In this document: positions 37,943 to 44,654 of the stretch, one piece after another
Layout: every line of letters begins with the position of its first letter
How positions within the stretch are numbered: the first letter of the stretch is position 1
DNA from: Paraglaciecola marina
Lineage (GTDB): Bacteria; Pseudomonadota; Gammaproteobacteria; Enterobacterales; Alteromonadaceae
Length of the DNA: 64,000 nucleotides
Assembly (NCBI RefSeq): GCF_004360155.1
Contig: NZ_SAIS01000017.1
Location: 1-64,000, forward strand
Reading direction: 5' to 3'
The notes under the pieces: generated by a model
Database searches by the model: none
Seen by the model: the letters and a program-made list of their open reading frames with translations, nothing else
What the model was told of the DNA's origin: nothing
Translations under genes and position numbers: made by a program

Positions 37943-39169
37943 CTATGCTTGGTTAAACTCTAAGTAATCTTTTTCTACTGCATCTTTTAATTCGTCTAAA
38001 ACATCTGGCATTGCACTGACTACACGGTTCCAACTTGGAATGAAAGGCGTTTCCATTGGGTTATCTAGAAAGCTTTCACCGGCTGTCATAATGTTTCGAG
38101 CAAAAAGTTCTACTGCTTTTTCTTCGTTGTGAATATCTAGATTAAGGCCGTTCATAATGGCGTCATTGTGGTAGGTTTCCACAAAATCTAAGGCAATTCG
38201 ATAATAGGTTGCCTTTAATGATCTGAAAGACTCTGTTGTAAAGGTTTCCCCTTGGGTGGCTAATTTTCTAAATAGCGCCTTGGTGATATCTATAGACATC
38301 TTGGATAGGCCACCATTTTCATTATCAGCGGATAAATCTTGATGCTTATGATCATAGGTTTGAGCAATATCCGCTTGGCACAGTCTATTGTGAGAGTAGT
38401 TGCGCTGCATTTCAGATAACACACCTATCTCTAGGCCCCAATCACTTGGAATGCGAATATCATTTAACACATCTCTTCTAAATGAAAACTCTCCCGCTAG
38501 CGGATATCTAAAGCTGTCCATGTATTCTAAATAGTCATTGTGTCCAACAATTTTTTGTAACGCTCTGATTAATGGTGTGACCAATAAACGAGATACACGT
38601 CCATTTATTTTCCCATCTGCAACACGGGCATAATAGCCTTTACAAAATTCATAGTTAAATTGAGGGTTAGCTACTGGGTATATTAACCTAGCCAATAATC
38701 CACGGTCGTAAGTGAGTATGTCACAGTCATGGAGCGCCACAGACTCAGCTTTACCTGTTGCCAGTATATATCCCATGCAATACCAAACGTTACGACCTTT
38801 ACCCAACTCTTTAGGGGCTAAACCTAGTGACTCTAATTTAGCATCCAAAGCTTTTAATCTTGGGCCATCATTCCATAAAACTCTGTGGTCTTGAGGAAGT
38901 TTTCCAAAGAACTTCAAAGCATGTTGATATTGTTCGAGTTCAGCTCTGTCTAGACCAATGACGATTTGAGAAAGATAAGGTACTTTGCTGATGTGGTTAA
39001 TGATATTAGGTAAGGCTTCGCCTTCTAATTCTGAAAATAAAGAAGGAAGAATTAACGCCATGGGGCGTTTTTTAGCGAATCCCATTAATTCTTTTTCAAG
39101 ATCTTCAATAGGGCGCTCTGAGAGGTTATGTAAAGTGGTTACAATACCGTTTTGATAAAAATCAGCCAT
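37943..39169 (-). CDS. glucosyl-3-phosphoglycerate synthase-like glycosyltransferase
   Basis: Predicted retaining GT-A glycosyltransferase of 408 residues. An N-terminal nucleotide-sugar domain has LILPSLFSELEG and GKGRNVWYCMGYILA, followed by the metal-binding DCD in VALHDCDILTYDRGLL; the C-terminal part is helical with GEFSFRRDVL and DWGLEIGVLSEM. These match GpgS-type enzymes that make glucosyl-3-phosphoglycerate from NDP-glucose and 3-phosphoglycerate. Neighbours on both sides fit: the phosphatase 29 bases upstream and the phosphorylase 10 bases downstream. A mannosyl-3-phosphoglycerate role is less likely given the GH13_18 partner. Confidence 0.78.
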   Translation of the reverse strand: MADFYQNGIVTTLHNLSERPIEDLEKELMGFAKKRPMALILPSLFSELEGEALPNIINHISKVPYLSQIVIGLDRAELEQYQHALKFFGKLPQDHRVLWNDGPRLKALDAKLESLGLAPKELGKGRNVWYCMGYILATGKAESVALHDCDILTYDRGLLARLIYPVANPQFNYEFCKGYYARVADGKINGRVSRLLVTPLIRALQKIVGHNDYLEYMDSFRYPLAGEFSFRRDVLNDIRIPSDWGLEIGVLSEMQRNYSHNRLCQADIAQTYDHKHQDLSADNENGGLSKMSIDITKALFRKLATQGETFTTESFRSLKATYYRIALDFVETYHNDAIMNGLNLDIHNEEKAVELFARNIMTAGESFLDNPMETPFIPSWNRVVSAMPDVLDELKDAVEKDYLEFNQA

Positions 39170-39198
39170 TATAGCTCCGTGTTCCGGTTATGAAAAAA

Positions 39199-40020
39199 TT
39201 AACAATTGAAAATAATGTGGTTTAGGCTATCAGCCCATCCCTCTGGTCCGAATCGCTTAGTGGTATGAACATCATTTTCTTTCGTGAGTATTGGTGGTTC
39301 ATTTACAGGTGATAATATTCTTACTGCGATATCAGCCGCATTAAGCATAGCAACGTCATTTTGACCATCACCTAGGGCAATACTGGTGTACTCCTTATTT
39401 GCTTTCGTAGACTGAAATAGCTTTTTTAGCCAAATCAAAGCTTTACCTTTATCACATTCGCCAGATAAGTGTAAAAACCTGCCTCCTTGTAAAGGTTTAG
39501 CGCCTAAATTTTCTAACGCTTTTAAAAACAGAACTTTGGTATCTTGATCGCCTAACCATAATATAGGCTCGCCATATTCTCTTGCACTTGCTAGTTCCGC
39601 TTGGGCTTGAGACAGTCCAGTTGCATCAACTATTTCTGCATTTGTCATATTGGCAAAATGATTAAACTGGCCATCAAATTCACCTTTTAATGTATCTAGT
39701 AATCCACGCCAGTAAGCTACTGGCTTTGAAAACTCCTTAATCCAAAAACCGTTTTTAGCCAAGGTATCTTTTGGCTGCTCATTAAAAAAGCCTTCGGGTA
39801 TAAATATCGCGGCTCCATTTTCAACGATAAAAGGCGTCTGTAGCCCTAAATCACTGCGGATTTGTTTCAATTCAGCGTAGGTTTTACTGGTAGTTGGTAT
39901 AACAGGAATATTTTGTTCAGCTAATTTATCTAGGGTAGGGACGGCTGCTGCAAAACTATAGGTATGGTGATCAAGTAGGGTTCCGTCTAAATCACTAAAA
40001 ACTAATATCTCGTTATTCAT
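39199..40020 (-). CDS. HAD-IIB phosphatase, glucosyl/mannosyl-3-phosphoglycerate phosphatase-like
   Basis: Hydrolase of 273 residues. Motif I is VFSDLDGTLLDHHTYSF, as in mannosyl-3-phosphoglycerate phosphatases. Motif II is PTTSKTYAE, and motifs III/IV include a Lys in SGECDKGKALIWL and ALGDGQNDVAML. In this operon it most likely removes phosphate from glucosyl-3-phosphoglycerate to give glucosylglycerate. The ATG at 40020 is chosen (AAGGAAG upstream); it overlaps the kinase gene by 8 bases. A 9-residue longer frame has no benefit. Confidence 0.82.
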   Translation of the reverse strand: MNNEILVFSDLDGTLLDHHTYSFAAAVPTLDKLAEQNIPVIPTTSKTYAELKQIRSDLGLQTPFIVENGAAIFIPEGFFNEQPKDTLAKNGFWIKEFSKPVAYWRGLLDTLKGEFDGQFNHFANMTNAEIVDATGLSQAQAELASAREYGEPILWLGDQDTKVLFLKALENLGAKPLQGGRFLHLSGECDKGKALIWLKKLFQSTKANKEYTSIALGDGQNDVAMLNAADIAVRILSPVNEPPILTKENDVHTTKRFGPEGWADSLNHIIFNC

Positions 40021-40894
40021 GAACTTCCTTAGTGGTGTGTTCAACAATTTTTCGCTTAGCGTTTAGCTTAAATACATGATCACAGGCAGCAGGTAAAGTT
40101 TTTAATCCATGTTCAGTGAGTCTTTGATAATACTGAATGAAATCTAAAATTTGCTGTTCATTCATCAAACCAGAGTGTGGCTTTGACCCGACTGCTGCAA
40201 TTAATTTTTGCTCTTGCTCTAATCGCCAGCCATAAACATCATTAAACGAAGGCGCGGCTAACATCACCCACTTATCCATAAAACTATATAAAGACGCATA
40301 ATGAAGTGAAAGCTGGGTATTGGCATAGGTACGCCAAACGGCTTCTGGGTCTTGATCTGACTCTAATTTATTCACAGGCTCTTTAAGTTGTTCTGGTGAT
40401 TGAGCTTGAACCCCCCAACACCAGCCTTCGAATATCACTATATCAACAGCTTTAGTAATTGTTGTCCAGTTAGCAACGGGATGTGGGTCGTCTGTCGCTT
40501 TATTAAACCTAGGAATTGTCGCGGGTTGTTGTTGCCTTAAAGCATTTAATACTTCTTTTGCTTGCTCCATATCATGGGTACCTGGTACGCCACGAGTTTG
40601 TAATAGTGGGTGTATGGTTTCTGCAAGGCTATGCCGCTTAGCATGGCTAAAATAGAAGTCATCTAATGACATCACTACTACGTTAAGAGAATGGGTTTCT
40701 GTGAGATAGGCCTTAATAAATTCAGATAAAGTAGACTTACCCGAACCTTGACTGCCATTTATGCCAACAAAATAGGGTGTGTCCGCACTTATTTGGTGCG
40801 TTTTAATTTCTTCCGCTAAGGGCACATAATATTGGTTCGCAATATCAATAAATGCTTCCGATAGCTTATGTTGCTTGATGAATTCACTGATCAT
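40013..40894 (-). CDS. D-glycerate 3-kinase-like P-loop kinase
   Basis: Kinase of 293 residues with Walker A GINGSQGSGKSTLSEF, then VVMSLDDFYFSHAKR, a lid-like LLQTRGVPGTHDM, PRFNKATDDPHP and VIFEGWCWG (Walker B-like). These match the plant/fungal-type D-glycerate 3-kinase (GLYK) family, relatives of uridine kinases and phosphoribulokinases. In the operon it would recycle glycerate, released by the phosphorylase, to 3-phosphoglycerate. It is the first gene of the leftward four-gene operon and is divergent from moaA. Confidence 0.82.
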   Translation of the reverse strand: MISEFIKQHKLSEAFIDIANQYYVPLAEEIKTHQISADTPYFVGINGSQGSGKSTLSEFIKAYLTETHSLNVVVMSLDDFYFSHAKRHSLAETIHPLLQTRGVPGTHDMEQAKEVLNALRQQQPATIPRFNKATDDPHPVANWTTITKAVDIVIFEGWCWGVQAQSPEQLKEPVNKLESDQDPEAVWRTYANTQLSLHYASLYSFMDKWVMLAAPSFNDVYGWRLEQEQKLIAAVGSKPHSGLMNEQQILDFIQYYQRLTEHGLKTLPAACDHVFKLNAKRKIVEHTTKEVHE

Positions 40895-41072
40895 TAATAT
40901 ATTAGTCCTTCATAGTTGCACTTTAAAAGTGCTGTTTTTAAGAACGATTTATTCTTGCTGTTAAATTTATCTTCAACTTGTGTGCCATGTTCAAAATGCC
41001 ATATATTTTTATGTAAACCTAGTGTTTTTATGACAGATATCACTATTTATGATACAAATACTTTGAATCAAG

Positions 41073-41096
41073 TACCGTCAACTTTACGGTATTTTT
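41073..41096 (+). terminator. short terminator-like hairpin upstream of the Moco riboswitch
   Basis: TACCGT (41073-41078) and ACGGTA (41086-41091) form a 6-pair stem with a 7-base loop, followed by TTTTT. It lies just upstream of the riboswitch, so it could insulate moaA from upstream transcription or be part of a leader. The rest of the 342-base gap 40895-41236 holds only the riboswitch; I see no credible gene in it. Confidence 0.4.
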
Positions 41097-41215
41097 ATAA
41101 CTCCGAGCCTCTATACCTAAATCTTAGACAGGGTGTTTTGGCCGCAAACTTTGCGTTTGCCAGGGTTGCAAGAGAAATTGAGCAGCCTCCCGTAAGAGTC
41201 GTTATTCTCTTCATT
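41097..41215 (+). ncRNA. molybdenum cofactor (Moco) riboswitch in the moaA leader
   Basis: The leader shows the sequence blocks I associate with the Moco RNA motif, in order: CTCCGAGCC (41101-41109), CAGGGTG, GGCCGCAAAC with a 6-pair hairpin GCAAAC-TTTGC-GTTTGC (41144-41160), GCCAGGGTTG, then GCAGCCTCCCGTAAG (41182-41196). It ends about 20 bases before the moaA start. Moco riboswitches in gammaproteobacteria precede moaA operons and lower expression when cofactor is present. Boundaries are approximate, and the covariance model has not been run. Confidence 0.85.
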
Positions 41216-41236
41216 TTGGAAAGGTGTTAACAAATT

Positions 41237-42205
41237 ATGTTAGAAGACAAATATGGGCGTCGCTTCCATTACTTGCGGCTGTCTATAACCGATGTATGTA
41301 ACTTCAGTTGTGATTATTGTTTACCAGATGGGTATCAATGTGACAATGATCGAGATTTTTTGAAGGTGTCTGAAATTAAAACTTTAGTTTCGGGCTTTGC
41401 AAAGCTTGGCACCAGTAAGGTACGCATTACCGGTGGTGAACCTGCACTAAGAAAAGACTTATGCGATATCATCAAAGTTTGTGCCTCGACTGCTGGCATT
41501 GAGCATATAGCCATGACGACTAACGGCTTCAAGTTAGAGTCAGATATTCAAGCTTGGGTCGATGCAGGTCTAGATGCCTTAAATATTAGTATTGATAGTC
41601 TAGATCCTAGAATGTTTGCCTCTATTACCGGACACAATAAATTAGAAAGTATATTACGAGGTATTGATAAGGCATTAGCTTTAGGGGTGCGTGTAAAAGT
41701 TAACGCCGTATTAATGAAGCAATATAACGAAAAAGAGCTTGAGCCTTTTTTAGCTTGGTTAAAAACAACGCCTGTTACCTTAAGGCTAATTGAACTGATG
41801 CAAACTGGTGATAACAACGAGTTTTTCCAACAAAACCATGTTTCTGGTATGCCTATTAAAGATAAATTACTGGCTGGCGGTTGGAGTCAACTAATACGCG
41901 ATAAATCATCTGGCCCTGCTCAAGAGTTCTATCATCCTGATTTTGAAGGACGAATGGGATTAATTATGCCTTACAGTAAGGATTTTTGTGCCAGTTGTAA
42001 TAGGTTACGGATATCGTCTCTAGGTAAATTACATTTATGTTTGTTTTCTGAACAAGGGTTAGATATTAGGCCTGCCTTACAAAGTGCCAACGATGAAATG
42101 TTACAGCATCAGTTAACTGCCTTGTTAGGTGATAAAAAAGCGACACATTGGTTGCAAGAAGGTTACACCGGAGCGACTAAACACCTAGCTATGATTGGTG
42201 GGTGA
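41237..42205 (+). CDS. moaA: GTP 3',8-cyclase MoaA
   Basis: Radical-SAM enzyme of 322 residues that starts molybdopterin synthesis from GTP with MoaC. The N-terminal cluster motif is CNFSCDYC (CxxxCxxC), and RITGGEPALRKDL is the SAM-binding GGE. The C-terminal second [4Fe-4S] site is FCASCNRLRISSLGKLHLCLF. The protein ends in the functional Gly-Gly tail (MIGG). GGAAAGG lies 10 bases before the ATG at 41237, after the Moco riboswitch. It leads moaA-mobA-moaB-moaC-moaD-moaE. Confidence 0.97.
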   Translation: MLEDKYGRRFHYLRLSITDVCNFSCDYCLPDGYQCDNDRDFLKVSEIKTLVSGFAKLGTSKVRITGGEPALRKDLCDIIKVCASTAGIEHIAMTTNGFKLESDIQAWVDAGLDALNISIDSLDPRMFASITGHNKLESILRGIDKALALGVRVKVNAVLMKQYNEKELEPFLAWLKTTPVTLRLIELMQTGDNNEFFQQNHVSGMPIKDKLLAGGWSQLIRDKSSGPAQEFYHPDFEGRMGLIMPYSKDFCASCNRLRISSLGKLHLCLFSEQGLDIRPALQSANDEMLQHQLTALLGDKKATHWLQEGYTGATKHLAMIGG

Positions 42206-42801
42206 TGTTAGCAGGACTTGTTCTAGCCGGTGGCCAGTCTAGGCGAATGGGGCTTGATAAGAGTTACCTCAGACTAGCTCACAATAATCTTTCGCTACTT
42301 GAGAATAGCCAACATCTGTTATCACAGGTATGTGAGCCTATTTTAGTCAGTGGCTCGCAGCATCCACAGGGTATTGTCGATCTTTACCCTAAACTAGGTC
42401 CTATGTCTGGTATTCATTCTGGAGTACAATATATCCGGCTGCATTATCCTAATGTCAGAGAGCTTATTGTTGTTCCCATTGATATGCCGAACCTCTCTTT
42501 AAACGAACTAAATCAATTATTAGTACGGGGGAGAGAGTCTGGTGTGCTGGTGGGTTTTGACACCTTTAATTTCCCTTTGTATATCCCAGTTGTAGAAAAT
42601 GTTTTGGATTATCTTGATGGTTTGTTTCCACATACTGACAGCACTGAAAATGTGCAACAAAAAGATAAGCAGTATTCAATTCGAAATTTTATTAATGGTT
42701 TAAATGGACAGAGGTTAGCTCCCCAAGCCACAGAGCCTTTTAATAACATTAATACTCCACAGCAGTGGCAAATACACTGCGAAATGAAAAATGAGAAATA
42801 A
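42205..42801 (+). CDS. mobA: molybdenum cofactor guanylyltransferase MobA
   Basis: Attaches GMP to Mo-molybdopterin. The 198-residue protein opens with GLVLAGGQSRRMGLDKSYL, the nucleotide-binding MobA signature, and has VVPIDMPNLS with the metal-binding Asp. I use the ATG at 42205, which overlaps the moaA stop by one base (TGATG). A GTG three bases earlier is also in frame. Xanthine dehydrogenases usually use cofactor without GMP or with CMP, so MobA probably serves other molybdoenzymes as well. Confidence 0.93.
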   Translation: MLAGLVLAGGQSRRMGLDKSYLRLAHNNLSLLENSQHLLSQVCEPILVSGSQHPQGIVDLYPKLGPMSGIHSGVQYIRLHYPNVRELIVVPIDMPNLSLNELNQLLVRGRESGVLVGFDTFNFPLYIPVVENVLDYLDGLFPHTDSTENVQQKDKQYSIRNFINGLNGQRLAPQATEPFNNINTPQQWQIHCEMKNEK

Positions 42802-42805
42802 AACC

Positions 42806-43351
42806 ATGAAAGCAAACGCCTCTGCCCCAAAAGAGCCCTTAAACATTGCTGTATTGACTGTGTCTGACACTCGCACCGAAGCTAACGATACCTCAGGTGC
42901 TTATTTAGTGAGTGCTGCCGAAGCTGCTGGACATAATGTATTAGATAAACAGATTGTAATAGATGACAAATTTCAAATAAGAGCCTTGGTTTCTAACTGG
43001 ATTGCCTCAAAAAACATACAAGTATTACTAGTGACAGGTGGTACAGGTTTTACCGCAAGAGATACCACGCCAGAAGCTATGCAGCCTTTGTTCGATAAAA
43101 GTATTGAGGGTTTTGGTGAGCTCTTCAGACATATTTCCTATTTAGAAATAGGCACATCAACTGTGCAATCCAGAGCCCTTGCTGGGATGGCAAATGGTAC
43201 TGCCATTTTCTGTATGCCAGGCTCAACCGGAGCATGTAAAACAGCGTGGAATGGCATACTACTAGAGCAATTAGATAATACCCACAGACCCTGTAATTTT
43301 GTGGTTCACCTAAAAAACATTGAAACCCAATGCGCTACTAGAGAGGTTTAA
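42806..43351 (+). CDS. moaB: molybdenum cofactor biosynthesis protein MoaB
   Basis: MoaB/Mog-family protein of 181 residues implicated in adenylylation of molybdopterin. Family motifs: IAVLTVSDTRTEANDTSG, LLVTGGTGFTARDTTPEA, FGELFRHISYLEIGTSTVQSRA and FCMPGSTGACKTAW. The RHISYLEIG stretch favours MoaB over MogA. The ATG at 42806 has GAGAAA about 8 bases upstream. An ATG at 42791 would overlap mobA and has no clear site. It is 4 bases after mobA. Confidence 0.93.
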   Translation: MKANASAPKEPLNIAVLTVSDTRTEANDTSGAYLVSAAEAAGHNVLDKQIVIDDKFQIRALVSNWIASKNIQVLLVTGGTGFTARDTTPEAMQPLFDKSIEGFGELFRHISYLEIGTSTVQSRALAGMANGTAIFCMPGSTGACKTAWNGILLEQLDNTHRPCNFVVHLKNIETQCATREV

Positions 43352-43352
43352 T

Positions 43353-43847
43353 ATGACAAATTTGGATTCCGTTGTGCTAACTCATGTTGATGAGCATGGT
43401 CAAGCAAATATGGTTGACGTGTCAGATAAATCGATCACTCAGCGTCAAGCCATAGCACAAGGCAGTATCCAAATGTCGAAAGTGGCATTTGATATGGTGG
43501 TTAATAATCAGCACGCTAAAGGTGATGTGTTATCTGTAGCAAGAATTGCTGGTATTCAAGCTGCCAAAAAGTGTGGTGATTTAATTCCATTATGCCACCC
43601 TTTAATGCTAACCAAAATACAAGTGGATTTTATTCCTGAGCCCAGTGAAAACACTATAAAAGTTGAGGCTTTATGTAAACTTGCCGGTAAGACTGGCGTT
43701 GAAATGGAAGCCCTTACTGCTGTAAGTGTGGCAACACTGACTTTATTTGATATGTGTAAAGCAGTTGATCCCTTAATGACAATTAACAATATTAAGGTAT
43801 TGCAAAAGCAAGGTGGTAAGAGCGGTGACTGGACAAGGCAAGACTAA
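43353..43847 (+). CDS. moaC: cyclic pyranopterin monophosphate synthase MoaC
   Basis: Completes formation of cyclic pyranopterin monophosphate after MoaA. The 164-residue length is typical. Visible motifs: MVDVSDKSITQRQA, AKKCGDLIPLCHPL (active-site Cys/His loop), and GKTGVEMEALTAVSVATLTLFDMCKAVD. GAGAGG lies just before the ATG at 43353, which starts one base after the moaB stop. A longer frame to 43320 runs inside moaB and is rejected. Confidence 0.96.
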   Translation: MTNLDSVVLTHVDEHGQANMVDVSDKSITQRQAIAQGSIQMSKVAFDMVVNNQHAKGDVLSVARIAGIQAAKKCGDLIPLCHPLMLTKIQVDFIPEPSENTIKVEALCKLAGKTGVEMEALTAVSVATLTLFDMCKAVDPLMTINNIKVLQKQGGKSGDWTRQD

Positions 43848-43850
43848 AAG

Positions 43851-44111
43851 ATGGTAACAATTTTATTTTTTGGACAATTAAAAGAACGTCTAGAGACCTC
43901 CCGTTTGCCCCTTGAGTTAGTTAATGGCTCAGAGGGTTTAGACTCAGTGGCTAAGTTGAGAGACTTTTTACTGGCGAAGGGAGATGTTTGGAAAGAAAAC
44001 CTAGCTTATGGTTCAGCGTTAGTGGCGGTAAATCAACAAATGGCGACTGAAGATACGCCAATCAAAGACTCGGATGAAATCGCATTTTTCCCACCGGTAA
44101 CGGGAGGCTAA
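43851..44111 (+). CDS. moaD: molybdopterin synthase sulfur-carrier subunit MoaD
   Basis: Ubiquitin-fold protein of 86 residues ending in Gly-Gly (FFPPVTGG), the residue pair that carries the thiocarboxylate used in dithiolene formation. It begins MVTILFFGQLKERLETS and has VAVNQQMATEDTPIKDSDEIAFFPP, all typical. It is 3 bases after moaC and 2 bases before moaE, its partner in the synthase. Confidence 0.94.
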   Translation: MVTILFFGQLKERLETSRLPLELVNGSEGLDSVAKLRDFLLAKGDVWKENLAYGSALVAVNQQMATEDTPIKDSDEIAFFPPVTGG

Positions 44112-44113
44112 AA

Positions 44114-44584
44114 TTGGAAGCTGATACATTAACGTATATTCAGGTTCAAGAAGATGATTTTAGCTTAGCCGCTGAATATCAAGCATTAATAGAAGACAAC
44201 AGTCGTGATGGAGCGGTAGTGACCTTCTGTGGTTTAGTGCGAGATATGAATTTAGACAAATCAGTAACAAGTTTATTTCTTGAGCATTACCCTGGCATGA
44301 CCGAAAAATCATTGCTATCGATAATTAACCTTGCAAGGAACAAATGGCCTTTAGGTCGAATAAGAGTCGTTCATCGAGTAGGGCGGTTACAAGTATCAGA
44401 GCAAATTGTATTTGTTGGGGTAACCAGTCAACATAGGCAGGCTGCATTTCAAGGTGCAGAATTTATTATGGATTTCCTTAAGACCCAAGCTCCATTTTGG
44501 AAAAAAGAAACAAGTAACGACGGTCAATATTGGGTTGACGCTAAACAAAGTGATAATCAAAAAGCCAAGTTATGGGGTATTTAA
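44114..44584 (+). CDS. moaE: molybdopterin synthase catalytic subunit MoaE
   Basis: Catalytic subunit of 156 residues that converts cyclic pyranopterin to molybdopterin with MoaD. Motifs: GAVVTFCGLVRDMN, FLEHYPGMTEKSL, VVHRVGRLQVSEQIVFVGVTSQHRQAAF, and a Lys-containing FLKTQAPFWKKE active-site stretch. It starts at a rare TTG (44114), supported by GGGAGG at 44102-44107, 6 bases upstream; no ATG lies nearby. It is the last gene of the moa operon, with a hairpin just beyond. Confidence 0.93.
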   Translation: MEADTLTYIQVQEDDFSLAAEYQALIEDNSRDGAVVTFCGLVRDMNLDKSVTSLFLEHYPGMTEKSLLSIINLARNKWPLGRIRVVHRVGRLQVSEQIVFVGVTSQHRQAAFQGAEFIMDFLKTQAPFWKKETSNDGQYWVDAKQSDNQKAKLWGI

Positions 44585-44625
44585 ACTTATCCACCTAGAG
44601 TCTAAACAACAAAAGGTGAATAAGT
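44585..44625. terminator. imperfect hairpin after moaE
   Basis: ACTTATCCACCT (44585-44596) pairs with AGGTGAATAAGT (44614-44625) with one C-A mismatch and a 17-base loop. It lies at the junction of the convergent moaE and propeller-protein genes. No strong T run follows, so termination is tentative. Confidence 0.4.
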
Positions 44626-44654
44626 AAATTACCTATTAATACTTGTTTAAAGCA

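Noticed and set aside
40916-41230. A 104-codon open frame upstream of moaA
   Set aside because: It covers the Moco riboswitch, has no ribosome site, and its product looks like translated structured RNA with no family features.
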